DNA of 64,000 bases from NCBI GenBank assembly GCA_036971475.1, contig JBAIZL010000007.1, forward strand, positions 33,097,002 to 33,161,001, given 5' to 3'. Of the stretch, positions 25,429-38,792 are shown in pieces. Both the position numbers and the translations under genes were made by a program. The notes below the pieces were generated by a model that had not been told where the DNA came from, ran no database searches, and was given only the letters and a program-made list of their open reading frames with translations. How positions within the stretch are numbered: position 1 is the stretch's first letter; each line of letters starts with the position of its first letter. The stretch comes from Prosapia bicincta (lineage: Eukaryota > Arthropoda > Insecta > Hemiptera > Cercopidae).

Positions 25429-27647
25429 AATTTATGGTCGATTCTACGTTTATTATGCCTTTTAAATGAGAAATCCATTTTTTTGTAGAAATCGCAAAAT
25501 CCATGAACTATAATTCATGCATTTTTTTTAGAGCAAATATATGACAATTGCGATAGCTCCTATAATACTTATTATAGATCAATTCTAAGAGCACAATGCG
25601 AATCTATGGTCGGTTCTGCGTTTATTATGCCTTTTAAATGAGAAATCCATTTTTTGTAGAAATCGCAAAATCCATGAACTATAATTCATGCATTTTTTTA
25701 GAGAAAATATATGACAATTGTCATAGCTCCTATAATACTTATTATAGATCAATTCTAAGGGCACAACGCGAATCTATGGTCGATTCTGCGTTTATTATGC
25801 CTTTTAAATGAGAAATCCATTTTTTGTAGAAATCGCAAAATCCATGAACTATAATTCATGCATTTTTTTTAGAGCAACTATATGACAATTGCAATAGCTC
25901 CTATAATACTTATTATAGATCAATTCTAAGGGCACAACGCGAATCTATGGTCGATTCTGCGTTTATTATGCCTTTTAAATGAGAAATCCATTTTTTGTAG
26001 AAATCGCAAAATCCATGAACTATAATTCATGCATTTATTTTAGAGCAAATATATGACAATTGCCATAGCTCCTATAATACTTATTATAGATCAATTCTAA
26101 GTGCACAATGCGAATCTATGGTCGATTCTGCGTTTATTATGCCTTTTAAATGAGAAATCCATTTTTTGTAGAAATCGCAAAATCCATGAACTATAATTCA
26201 TGCATTTTTTTAGAGAACATATATGACAATTGTCATAGCTCCTATAATACTTATTATAGATCAATTCTAAGGGCACAACGCGAATCTATGGTCGATTCTG
26301 CGTTTATTATGCCTTTTAAATGAGAAATCCATTTTTTGTATAAATCGCAAAATCCATGAACTATAATTCATGCATTTTTTTTAGAGCAAATATATGACAA
26401 TTGTCATAGCTCCTATTATACCTATTATAGATCAATTCTAAGAGCACAATGCGAATCTATGTTCGATTCTGCGTTTATTATGCCTTTTAAATGAGAAATC
26501 CATTTTTTGTAGAAATCGCAAAATCCATGAACTATAATTCATGCATTTATTTTAGAGCAAATATATGACAATTGCCATAGCTCATATAATACTTATTATA
26601 GATCAATTCTAAGTGCACAATGCGAATCTATGGTCGATTCTGCGTTTATTATGCCTTTTAAATGAGAAATCCATTTTTTGTAGAAATCGCAAAATTCATG
26701 AACTATAAATCATGCATTTGTTTAGAGAAAATATATGACAATTGCCATAGCTCCTATAATACTTATTATAGATCAATTCTAAGAGCACAATGCGAATCTA
26801 TGGTCGATTCTGCGTTTATTATGCCTTTTAAATGAGAAATCCATTTTTTGTAGAAATCGCAAAATCCATGAACTATAATTCATGCATTTATTTTAGAGCA
26901 AATATATGACAATTGCCATAGCTCCTATAATACTTATTATAGATCAATTCTAAGTGCACAATGCGAATCTATGGTCGATTCTGCGTTTATTATGCCTTTT
27001 AAATGAGAAATCCATTTTTGTAGAAATCGCAAAATCCATGAACTATAATTCATGCATTTTTTTTAGAGCAAATATATGACAATTGTCATAGCTCCTATAA
27101 TACTTATTATAGATCAATTCTAAGAGCACAATGCGAATCTATGGTCGATTCTGCGTTTATTATGCCTTTTAAATGAGAAATCCATTTTTTGTAGAAATCG
27201 CAAAATCCATGAACTATAATTCATGCATTTTTTTTAGAGCAAATATATGACAATTGCCATAGCTCCTATAATACTTATTATAGATCAATTCTAAGGGCAC
27301 AATGCGAATCTATTTTCGATTCTGCGTTTATTATGCCTTTTGAATGAGAAATCCATTTTTTGTAGAAATCGCAAAATTCATGAACTATAATTCATGCATT
27401 TCTTTTAGAGCAAATATATGACAATTGCCATAGCTCCTATAATACTTATTATAAATCAATGCTAAGGGCACAACGCGAATCTATTGTCGATTCTGCGTTT
27501 ATTATGCCTTTTAAATGAGAAATCCATTTTTTGTAGAAATCGCAAAATCCATGAACTATAATTCATGCATTTTTTTAGAGCAAATATATGACAACTGCCA
27601 TAGCTCCTATAATACTTATTATAGATCAATTCTAAGGGCACAACGCG
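25429..27647. repeat. 13-mer HOR step (2,219 bp)
   Basis: AATTTATGG...TCTACG markers at 25429 and 27648 and TTGAATGAG markers at 25123 and 27342 are both 2,219 bp apart, so this is one 13-monomer unit. It opens with the cassette of four monomers described in the findings: CTACG with seven Ts, GCGAT, AGAGAAAAT...GTCAT, then AGAGCAACT...GCAAT. The rare CCTATTATACCTATTATAG at about 26412 recurs at about 31533, 5,121 bp on, equal to the sum of the next three units. Confidence 0.82.
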
Positions 27648-29695
27648 AATTTATGGTCGATTCTACGTTTATTATGCCTTTTAAATGAGAAATCCATTTT
27701 TTTGTAGAAATCGCAAAATCCATGAACTATAATTCATGCATTTTTTTTAGAGCAAATATATGACAATTGCGATAGCTCCTATAATACTTATTATAGATCA
27801 ATTCTAAGAGCACAATGCGAATCTATGGTCGATTCTGCGTTTATTATGCCTTTTAAATGAGAAATCCAATTTTTTGTAGAAATCGCAAAATCCATGAACT
27901 ATAATTCATGCATTTTTTTAGAGAAAATATATGACAATTGTCATAGCTCCTATAATACTTATTATAGATAAATTCTAAGGGCACAACGCGAATCTATGGT
28001 CGATTCTGCGTTTATTATGCCTTTTAAATGAGAAATCCATTTTTTGTAGAAATCGCAAAATCCATGAACTATAATTCATGCATTTTTTTTAGAGCAACTA
28101 TATGACAATTGCAATAGCTCCTATAATACTTATTATAGATCAATTCTAAGGGCACAACGCGAATCTATGGTCGATTCTGCGTTTATTATGCCTTTTAAAT
28201 GAGAAATCCATTTTTTGTAGAAATCGCAAAATCCATGAACTATAATTCATGCATTTATTTTAGAGCAAATATATGACAATTGCCATAGCTCCTATAATAC
28301 TTATTATAGATCAATTCTAAGTGCACAATGCGAATCTATGGTCGATTCTGCGTTTATTATGCCTTTTAAATGAGAAATCCATTTTTTGTAGAAATCGCAA
28401 AATCCATGAACTATAATTCATGCATTTTTTTAGAGAAAATATATGACAATTGTCATAGCTCCTATAATACTTATTATAGATCAATTCTAAGGGCACAACG
28501 CGAATCTATGGTCGATTCTGCGTTTATTATGCCTTTTAAATGAGAAATCCATTTTTTGTAGAAATCGCAAAATCCATGAACTATAATTCATGCATTTTTT
28601 TTAGAGCAAATATATGACAATTGTCATAGCTCCTATTATACTTATTATAGATCAATTCTAAGAGCACAATGCGAATCTATGGTCGATTCTGCGTTTATTA
28701 GGCCTTTTAAATGAGAAATCCATTTTTTGTAGAAATCGCAAAATTCATGAACTATAATTCATGCATTTTTTTAGAGAAAATATATGACAATTGCCATAGC
28801 TCCTATAATACTTATTATAGATCAATTCTAAGAGCACAATGCGAATCTATGGTCGATTCTGCGTTTATTATGCCTTTTAAATGAGATATCCATTTTTTGT
28901 AGAAATCGCAAAATCCATGAACTATAATTCATGCATTTATTTTAGAGCAAATATATGACAATTGCCATAGCTCCTATAATACTTATTATAGATCAATTCT
29001 AAGTGCACAATGCGAATCTATGGTCGATTCTGCGTTTATTATGCCTTTTAAATGAGAAATCCATTTTTTGTAGAAATCGCAAAATCCATGAACTATAATT
29101 CATGCATTTTTTTAGAGAAAATATATGACAATTGTCATAGCTCCTATAATACTTATTATAGATCAATTCTAAGGGCACAACGCGAATCTATGGTCGATTC
29201 TGCGTTTATTATGCCTTTTAAATGAGAAATCCATTTTTTGTAGAAATCGCAAAATCCATGAACTATAATCCATGCATTTTTTTAGAGCAACTATATGACA
29301 ATTGCCATAGCTCCTATAATACTTATTATAGATCAATTCTAAGGGCACAATGCGAATCTATGGTCGATTCTGCGTTTATTATGCCTTTTGAATGAGAAAT
29401 CCATTTTTTGTAGAAATCGCAAAATCCATGAACTATAATTCATGCATTTCTTTTAGAGCAAATATATGACAATTGCCATAGCTCCTATAATACTTATTAT
29501 AAATCAATGCTAAGGGCACAACGCGAATCTATTGTCGATTCTGCGTTTATTATGCCTTTTAAATGAGAAATCCATTTTTTGTAGAAATCGCAAAATCCAT
29601 GAACTATAATTCATGCATTTTTTTAGAGCAAATATATGACAACTGCCATAGCTCTTATAATACTTATTATAGATCAATTCTAAGGCCACAACGCG
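27648..29695. repeat. 12-mer HOR step (2,048 bp)
   Basis: The two marker series again agree: 27648 to 29696 and 27342 to 29390, both 2,048 bp. The unit starts with the same four-monomer cassette; the third cassette monomer has GATAAATTCTAAGG at 27967, a change later seen at 33771 and 37521. TTATTAGGCC replaces TTATTATGCC at 28698, a variant that becomes common in 34-42 kb, so this lineage seeded later copies or was seeded by them. Confidence 0.82.
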
Positions 29696-30549
29696 AATTT
29701 ATGGTCGATTCTACGTTTATTATGCCTTTTAAATGAGAAATCCATTTTTTTGTAGAAATCGCAAAATCCATGAACTATAATTCATGCATTTTTTTTAGAG
29801 CAAATATATGACAATTGCGATAGCTCCTATAATACTTATTATAGATCAATTCTAAGAGCACAATGCGAATCTATGGTCGATTCTGCGTTTATTATGCCTT
29901 TTAAATGAGAAATCCATTTTTTGTAGAAATCGCAAAATCCATGAACTATAATTCATGCATTTTTTTAGAGAAAATATATGACAATTGTCATAGCTCCTAT
30001 AATACTTATTATAGATCAATTCTAAGGGCACAACGCGAATCTATGGTCGATTCTGCGTTTATTATGCCTTTTAAATGAGAAATCCATTTTTTGTAGAAAT
30101 CGCAAAATCCATGAACTATAATTCATGCATTTTTTTTAGAGCAACTATATGACAATTGCAATAGCTCCTATAATACTTATTATAGATCAATTCTAAGGGC
30201 ACAACGCGAATCTATGGTCGATTCTGCGTTTATTATGCCTTTTAAATGAGAAATCCATTTTTTGTAGAAATCGCAAAATCCATGAACTATAATTCATGCA
30301 TTTCTTTTAGAGCAAATATATGACAATTGCCATAGCTCCTATAATACTTATTATAAATCAATGCTAAGGGCACAACGCGAATCTATTGTCGATTCTGCGT
30401 TTATTATGCCTTTTAAATGAGAAATCCATTTTTTGTAGAAATCGCAAAATCCATGAACTATAATTCATGCATTTTTTTAGAGCAAATATATGACAACTGC
30501 CATAGCTCTTATAATACTTATTATAGATCAATTCTAAGGGCACAACGCG
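29696..30549. repeat. 5-mer HOR step (854 bp)
   Basis: The cassette (CTACG/seven-T, GCGAT, GTCAT, GCAAT) is followed directly by a TTTCTTTTAGAG monomer with AAATCAATGCTAAGG, and then the cassette starts again at 30550. This is the same length, 854 bp, as the 5-mer fragment at 12,507, but made of different subtypes, so the two arose separately. Confidence 0.82.
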
Positions 30550-33450
30550 AATTTATGGTCGATTCTACGTTTATTATGCCTTTTAAATGAGAAATCCATT
30601 TTTTTGTAGAAATCGCAAAATCCATGAACTATAATTCATGCATTTTTTTTAGAGCAAATATATGACAATTGCGATAGCTCCTATAATACTTATAATAGAT
30701 CAATTCTAAGAGCACAATGCGAATCTATGGTCGATTCTGCGTTTATTATGCCTTTTAAATGAGAAATCCATTTTTTGTAGAAATCGCAAAATCCATGAAC
30801 TATAATTCATGCATTTTTTTAGAGAAAATATATGACAATTGTCATAGCTCCTATAATACTTATTATAGATCAATTCTAAGGGCACAACGCGAATCTATGG
30901 TCGATTCTGCGTTTATTATGCCTTTTAAATGAGAAATCCATTTTTTGTAGAAATCGCAAAATCCATGAACTATAATTCATGCATTTTTTTTAGAGCAACT
31001 ATATGACAATTGCAATAGCTCCTATAATACTTATTATAGATCAATTCTAAGGGCACAACGCGAATCTATGGTCGATTCTGCGTTTATTATGCCTTTTAAA
31101 TGAGAAATCCATTTTTTGTAGAAATCGCAAAATCCATGAACTATAATTCATGCATTTATTTTAGAGCAAATATATGACAATTGCCATAGCTCCTATAATA
31201 CTTATTATAGATCACTTCTAAGTGCACAATACGAATCTATGGTCGATTCTGCGTTTATTATTCCTTTTAAATGAGAAATCCATTTTTTGTAGAAATCGCA
31301 AAATCCATGAACTATAATTCATGCATTTTTTTAGAGAACATATATGACAATTGTCATAGCTCCTATAATACTTATTATAGATCAATTCTAAGGGCACAAC
31401 GCGAATCTATGGTCGATTCTGCGTTTATTATGCCTTTTAAATGAGAAATCCATTTTTTGTAGTAATCGCAAAATCCATGAACTATAATTCATGCATTTTT
31501 TTTAGAGCAAATATATGACAATTGTCATAGCTCCTATTATACCTATTATAGATCAATTCTAAGAGCACAATGCGAATCTATGGTCGATTCTGCGTTTATT
31601 ATGCCTTTTAAATGAGAAATCCATTTTTTGTAGAAATCGCAAAATCCATGAACTATAATTCATGCATTTATTTTAGAGCAAATATATGACAATTGCCATA
31701 GCTCATATAATACATATTATAGATCAATTCTAAGTGCACAATGCGAATCTATGGTCGATTCTGCGTTTATTATGCCTTTTAAATGAGAAATCCATTTTTT
31801 GTAGAAATCGCAAAATCCATGAACTATAATTCATGCATTTTTTTTAGAGCAAATATATGACAATTGTCATAGCTCCTATAATACTTATTATAGATCAATT
31901 CTAAGAGCACAATGCGAATCTATGGTCGATTCTGCGTTTATTATGCCTTTTAAATGAGAAATCCATTTTTTGTAGAAATCGCAAAATTCATGAACTATAA
32001 TTCATGCATTTTTTTAGAGAAAATATATGACAATTGCCATAGCTCCTATAATACTTATTATAGATCAATTCTAAGAGCACAATGCGAATCTATGGTCGAT
32101 TCTGCGTTTATTATGCCTTTTAAATGAGAAATCCATTTTTTGTAGAAATCGCAAAATCCATGAACTATAATTCATGCATTTATTTTAGAGCAAATATATG
32201 ACAATTGCCATAGCTCCTATAATACTTATTATAGATCAATTCTAAGTGCACAATGCGAATCTATGGTCGATTCTGCGTTTATTATGCCTTTTAAATGAGA
32301 AATCCATTTTTGTAGAAATCGCAAAATCCATGAACTATAATTCATGCATTTTTTTTAGAGCAAATATATGACAATTGTCATAGCTCCTATAATACTTATT
32401 ATAGATCAATTCTAAGAGCACAATGCGAATCTATGGTCGATTCTGCGTTTATTATGCCTTTTAAATGAGAAATCCATTTTTTGTAGAAATCGCAAAATCC
32501 ATGAACTATAATTCATGCATTTTTTTTAGAGCAAATATATGACAATTGCCATAGCTCCTATAATACTTATTATAGATCAATTCTAAGAGCACAATGCGAA
32601 TCTATGGTCGATTCTGCGTTTATTATGCCTTTTAAATGAGAAATCCATTTTTTGTAGAAATCGCAAAATCCATGAACTATAATTCATGCATTTATTTTAG
32701 AGCAAATATATGACAATTGCCATAGCTCCTATAATACTTATTATAGATCAATTCTAAGTGCACAATGCGAATCTATGGTCGATTCTGCGTTTATTATGCC
32801 TTTTAAATGAGAAATCCATTTTTGTAGAAATCGCAAAATCCATGAACTATAATTCATGCATTTATTTTAGAGCAAATATATGACAATTGCCATAGCTCCT
32901 ATAATACTTATTATAGATCAATTCTAAGTGCACAATGCGAATCTATGGTCGATTCTGCGTTTATTATGCCTTTTAAATGAGAAATCCATTTTTGTAGAAA
33001 TCGCAAAATCCATGAACTATAATTCATGCATTTTTTTTAGAGCAAATATATGACAATTGTCATAGCTCCTATAATACTTATTATAGATCAATTCTAAGAG
33101 CACAATGCGAATCTATGGTCGATTCTGCGTTTATTATGCCTTTTAAATGAGAAATCCATTTTTTGTAGAAATCGCAAAATCCATGAACTATAATTCATGC
33201 ATTTTTTTTAGAGCAAATATATGACAATTGCCATAGCTCCTATAATACTTATTATAGATCAATTCTAAGGGCACAATGCGAATCTATTGTCGATTCTGCG
33301 TTTATTATGCCTTTTAAATGAGAAATCCATTTTTTGTAGAAATCGCAAAATCCATGAACTATAATTCATGCATTTTTTTAGAGCAAATATATGACAACTG
33401 CCATAGCTCCTATAATACTTATTATAGATCAATTCTAAGGGCACAACGCG
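30550..33450. repeat. 17-mer HOR step (2,901 bp)
   Basis: The interval starts with the cassette and ends where the next CTACG monomer begins at 33451. Its first part repeats 25,429 onward at an offset of 5,121 bp (ACCTATTATAG and AGCTCATATAATAC both match at that offset). Around 32,640-33,000 two successive monomers are near duplicates carrying TTTATTTTAGAG, TAAGTGCAC and a short five-T run (CCATTTTTGTAG), a local single-monomer duplication. Confidence 0.78.
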
Positions 33451-35760
33451 AATTTATAGTCGATTCTACGTTTATTATGCCTTTTAAATGAGAAATCCAT
33501 TTTTTTGTAGAAATCGCAAAATCCATGAACTATAATTCATGCATTTTTTTTAGAGCAAATATATGACAATTGCGATAGCTCCTATAATACTTATTATAGA
33601 TCAATTCTAAGAGCACAATGCGAATCTATGGTCGATTCTGCGTTTATTATGCCTTTTAAATGAGAAATCCATTTTTTGTAGAAATCGCAAAATCCATGAA
33701 CTATAATTCATGCATTTTTTTAGAGAAAATATATGACAATTGTCATAGCTCCTATAATACTTATTATAGATAAATTCTAAGGGCACAACGCGAATCTATG
33801 GTCGATTCTGCGTTTATTATGCCTTTTAAATGAGAAATCCATTTTTTGTAGAAATCGCAAAATCCATGAACTATAATTCATGCATTTTTTTTAGAGCAAC
33901 TATATGACAATTGCAATAGCTCCTATAATACTTATTATAGATCAATTCTAAGGGCACAACGCGAATCTATGGTCGATTCTGCGTTTATTATGCCTTTTAA
34001 ATGAGAAATCCATTTTTTGTAGAAATCGCAAAATCCATGAACTATAATTCATGCATTTATTTTAGAGCAAATATATGACAATTACCATAGCTCCTATAAT
34101 ACTTATTATAGATCAATTCTAAGTGCACAATGCGAATCTATGGTCGATTCTGCGTTTATTATGCCTTTTAAATGAGAAATCCATTTTTTGTAGAAATCGC
34201 AAAATCCATGAATTATAATTCATGCATTTTTTTAGAGAAAATATATGACAATTGTCATAGCTCCTATAATACTTATTATAGATCAATTCTAAGGGCACAA
34301 CGCGAATCTATGGTCGATTCTGCGTTTATTATGCCTTTTAAATGAGAAATCCATTTTTTGTAGAAATCGCAAAATCCATGAACTATAATTCATGCATTTT
34401 TTTTAGAGCAAATATATGACAATTGTCATAGCTCCTATTATACTTATTATAGATCAATTCTAAGAGCACAATGCGAATCTATGGTCGATTCTGCGTTTAT
34501 TAGGCCTTTTAAATGAGAAATCCATTTTTTGTAGAAATCGCAAAATTCATGAACTATAATTCATGCATTTTTTTAGAGAAAATATATGACAATTGCCATA
34601 GCTCCTATAATACTTATTATAGATCAATTCTAAGAGCACAATGCGAATCTATGGTCGATTCTGCGTTTATTATGCCTTTTAAATGAGATATCCATTTTTT
34701 GTAGAAATCGCAAAATCCATGAACTATAATTCATGCATTTATTTTAGAGCAAATATATGACAATTGCCATAGCTCCTATAATACTTATTATAGATCAATT
34801 CTAAGTGCACAATGCGAATCTATGGTCGATTCTGCGTTTATTATGCCTTTTAAATGAGAAATCCATTTTTTGTAGAAATCGCAAAATCCATGAACTATAA
34901 TTCAAGCATTTTTTTAGAGAAAATATATGACAATTGTCATAGCTCCTATAATACTTATTATAGATCAATTCTAAGGGCACAACGCGAATCTATGGTCGAT
35001 TCTGCGTTTATTATGCCTTTTAAATGAGAAATCCATTTTTTGTAGAAATCGCAAAATCCATGAACTATAATTCATGCATTTTTTTTAGAGCAAATATATG
35101 ACAATTGTCATAGCTCCTATTATACTTATTATAGATCAATTCTAAGAGCACAATGCGAATCTATGGTCGATTCTGCGTTTATTAGGCCTTTTAAATGAGA
35201 AATCCATTTTTTGTAGAAATCGCAAAATTCATTAACTATAATTCATGCATTTTTTTAGAGAAAATATATGACAATTGCCATAGCTCCTATAATACTTATT
35301 ATAGATCAATTCTAAGAGCACAATGCGAATCTATGGTCGATTCTGCGTTTATTATGCCTTTTAAATGAGATATCCATTTTTTGTAGAAATCGCAAAATCC
35401 ATGAACTATAATTCATGCATTTATTTTAGAGCAAATATATGATAATTGCCATAGCTCCTATAATACTTATTATAGATCAATTCTAAGTGCACAATGCGAA
35501 TCTATGGTCGATTCTGCGTTTATTATGCCTTTTAAATGAGAAATCCATTTTTGTAGAAATCGCAAAATCCATGAACTATAATTCATGCATTTTTTTTAGA
35601 GCAAATATATGACAATTGTCATAGCTCCTATAATACTTATTATAGATCAATTCTAAGAGCACAATGCGAATCTATGGTCGATTCTGCGTTTATTATGCCT
35701 TTTAAATGAGAAATCCATTTTTTGTGGAAATCGCAAAATCCATGAACTATAATTCATGCA
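33451..35760. repeat. First copy of 22-mer duplication, with nested 4-mer
   Basis: Markers here recur 3,750 bp later: GATAAATTCTAAGG (33767, 37517), ACAATTACCATAG (34078, 37828), TTATTAGGCC (34499, 38249). Within this copy TTAGGCC occurs twice, at 34500 and 35182, and AGATATCC twice (34686 and 35369), both about 682 bp apart, a 4-monomer tandem duplication absent from the second copy. Beyond it the offset becomes 3,068 bp (GATAATTGCC at 35441 and 38509). Confidence 0.85.
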
Positions 35761-37200
35761 TTTTTTTTAGAGCAAATATATGACAATTGCCATAGCTCCT
35801 ATAATACTTATTATAGATCAATTCTAAGTGCACAATGCGAATCTGTGGTCGATTCTGCGTTTATTATGCCTTTTAAATGAGAAATCCATTTTTTGTAGAA
35901 ATCGCAAAATCCATGAACTATAATTCATGCATTTTTTTTTAGAGCAAATATATGACAATTGCCATAGCTCCTATAATACTTATAATAGATCAATTCTAAG
36001 AGCACAATGCGAATCTATGGTCGATTCTGCGTTTATTATGCCTTTTAAATGAGAAATCCATTTTTTGTAGAAATCGCAAAATCCATGAACTATTCATGCA
36101 TTTTTTTAGAGAAAATATATGACAATTGCCATAGCTCCTATAATTCTTATTATAGATCAATTCTAAGAGCACAATGCGAATCTATGGTCGGTTCTGCGTT
36201 TATTATGCCATTTAAATGAGAAATCCATTTTTTGTAGAAATCGCAAAATCCATGAACTCTAATTCATGCATTTTTTTTAGAGCAAATATATGACAATTGT
36301 CATAGCTCCTATAATACTTATTATAGATCAATTCTAAGAGCACAATGCGAATCTATGGTCGATTCTGCGTTTATTATGCCTTTTAAATGAGAAATCCATT
36401 TTTTGTAGAAATCGCAAAATCCATGAACTATAATTCATGCATTTTTTTTAGAGCAAATATATGACAATTGCCATAGCTCCTATAATACTTATTATAGATC
36501 AATTCTAAGTGCACAATGCGAATCTGTGGTCGATTCTGCGTTTATTATGCCTTTTAAATGAGAAATCCATTTTTTGTAGAAATCGCAAAATCCATGAACT
36601 ATAATTCATGCATTTTTTTTTAGAGCAAATATATGACAATTGCCATAGCTCCTATAATACTTATAATAGATCAATTCTAAGAGCACAATGCGAATCTATG
36701 GTCGATTCTGCGTTTATTATGCCTTTTAAATGAGAAATCCATTTTTTGTAGAAATCGCAAAATCCATGAACTATTCATGCATTTTTTTAGAGAAAATATA
36801 TGACAATTGCCATAGCTCCTATAATTCTTATTATAGATCAATTCTAAGAGCACAATGCGAATCTATGGTCGGTTCTGCGTTTATTATGCCATTTAAATGA
36901 GAAATCCATTTTTTGTAGAAATCGCAAAATCCATGAACTCTAATTCATGCATTTTTTTTAGAGCAAATATATGACAATTGTCATAGCTCCTATAATACTT
37001 ATTATAGATCAATTCTAAGAGCACAATGCGAATCTATGGTCGATTCTGCGTTTATTATGCCTTTTAAATGAGAAATCCATTTTTTGTAGAAATCGCAAAA
37101 TCCATGAACTATAATTCATGCATTTTTTTTAGAGCAAATATATGACAATTGCCATAGCTCCTATAATACTTATTATAGATCAATTCTAAGGGCACAATGC
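35761..37200. repeat. 4-mer tandem duplication (681 bp unit)
   Basis: Rare markers recur 681 bp apart: AATCTGTGGTCG at 35840 and 36521, AACTATTCATGC (3-base loss) at 36088 and 36769, and GGTTCTGCG...ATGCCATTTAAATG near 36190 and 36871. ATAATTCTTATTATAG and AACTCTAATTC are also shared. No difference between the two copies was noticed by eye, which suggests a recent event. Two of its four monomers reappear alone at about 49,740-50,050. Confidence 0.88.
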
Positions 37201-38792
37201 GAATCTATTGTCGATTCTGCGTTTATTATGCCTTTTAAATGAGAAATCCATTTTTTGTAGAAATCGCAAAATCCATGAACTATAATTCATGCATTTTTTT
37301 TAGAGCAAATATATGACAATTGCGATAGCTCCTATAATACTTATTATAGATCAATTCTAAGAGCACAATGCGAATCTATGGTCGATTCTGCGTTTATTAT
37401 GCCTTTTAAATGAGAAATCCATTTTTTGTAGAAATCGCAAAATCCATGAACTATAATTCATGCATTTTTTTAGAGAAAATATATGACAATTGTCATAGCT
37501 CCTATAATACTTATTATAGATAAATTCTAAGGGCACAACGCGAATCTATGGTCGATTCTGCGTTTATTATGCCTTTTAAATGAGAAATCCATTTTTTGTA
37601 GAAATCGCAAAATCCATGAACTATAATTCATGCATTTTTTTTAGAGCAACTATATGACAATTGCAATAGCTCCTATAATACTTATTATAGATCAATTCTA
37701 AGGGCACAACGCGAATCTATGGTCGATTCTGCGTTTATTATGCCTTTTAAATGAGAAATCCATTTTTTGTAGAAATCGCAAAATCCATGAACTATAATTC
37801 ATGCATTTATTTTAGAGCAAATATATGACAATTACCATAGCTCCTATAATACTTATTATAGATCAATTCTAAGTGCACAATGCGAATCTATGGTCGATTC
37901 TGCGTTTATTATGCCTTTTAAATGAGAAATCCATTTTTTGTAGAAATCGCAAAATCCATGAACTATAATTCATGCATTTTTTTAGAGAAAATATATGACA
38001 ATTGTCATAGCTCCTATAATACTTATTATAGATCAATTCTAAGGGCACAACGCGAATCTATGGTCGATTCTGCGTTTATTATGCCTTTTAAATGAGAAAT
38101 CCATTTTTTGTAGAAATCGCAAAATCCATGAACTATAATTCATGCATTTTTTTTAGAGCAAATATATGACAATTGTCATAGCTCCTATTATACTTATTAT
38201 AGATCAATTCTAAGAGCACAATGCGAATCTATGGTCGATTCTGCGTTTATTAGGCCTTTTAAATGAGAAATCCATTTTTTGTAGAAATCGCAAAATTCAT
38301 GAACTATAATTCATGCATTTTTTTAGAGAAAATATATGACAATTGCCATAGCTCCTATAATACTTATTATAGATCAATTCTAAGAGCACAATGCGAATCT
38401 ATGGTCGATTCTGCGTTTATTATGCCTTTTAAATGAGATATCCATTTTTTGTAGAAATCGCAAAATCCATGAACTATAATTCATGCATTTATTTTAGAGC
38501 AAATATATGATAATTGCCATAGCTCCTATAATACTTATTATAGATCAATTCTAAGTGCACAATGCGAATCTATGGTCGATTCTGCGTTTATTATGCCTTT
38601 TAAATGAGAAATCCATTTTTGTAGAAATCGCAAAATCCATGAACTATAATTCATGCATTTTTTTTAGAGCAAATATATGACAATTGTCATAGCTCCTATA
38701 ATACTTATTATAGATCAATTCTAAGAGCACAATGCGAATCTATGGTCGATTCTGCGTTTATTATGCCTTTTAAATGAGAAATCCATTTTTTG
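37201..38792. repeat. Second copy of 22-mer duplication
   Basis: This stretch follows 33,540-35,725 but lacks the nested 4-mer and, at its left end, the CTACG/seven-T monomer: AATCTATTGTCG at 37,204 leads straight to the GCGAT monomer. ACAATTACCATAG and TTATTAGGCC sit 3,750 bp from the first copy. It runs into TTGTGGAAATC at 38791, a marker also at 35723, 40326 and 42545. Confidence 0.83.
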
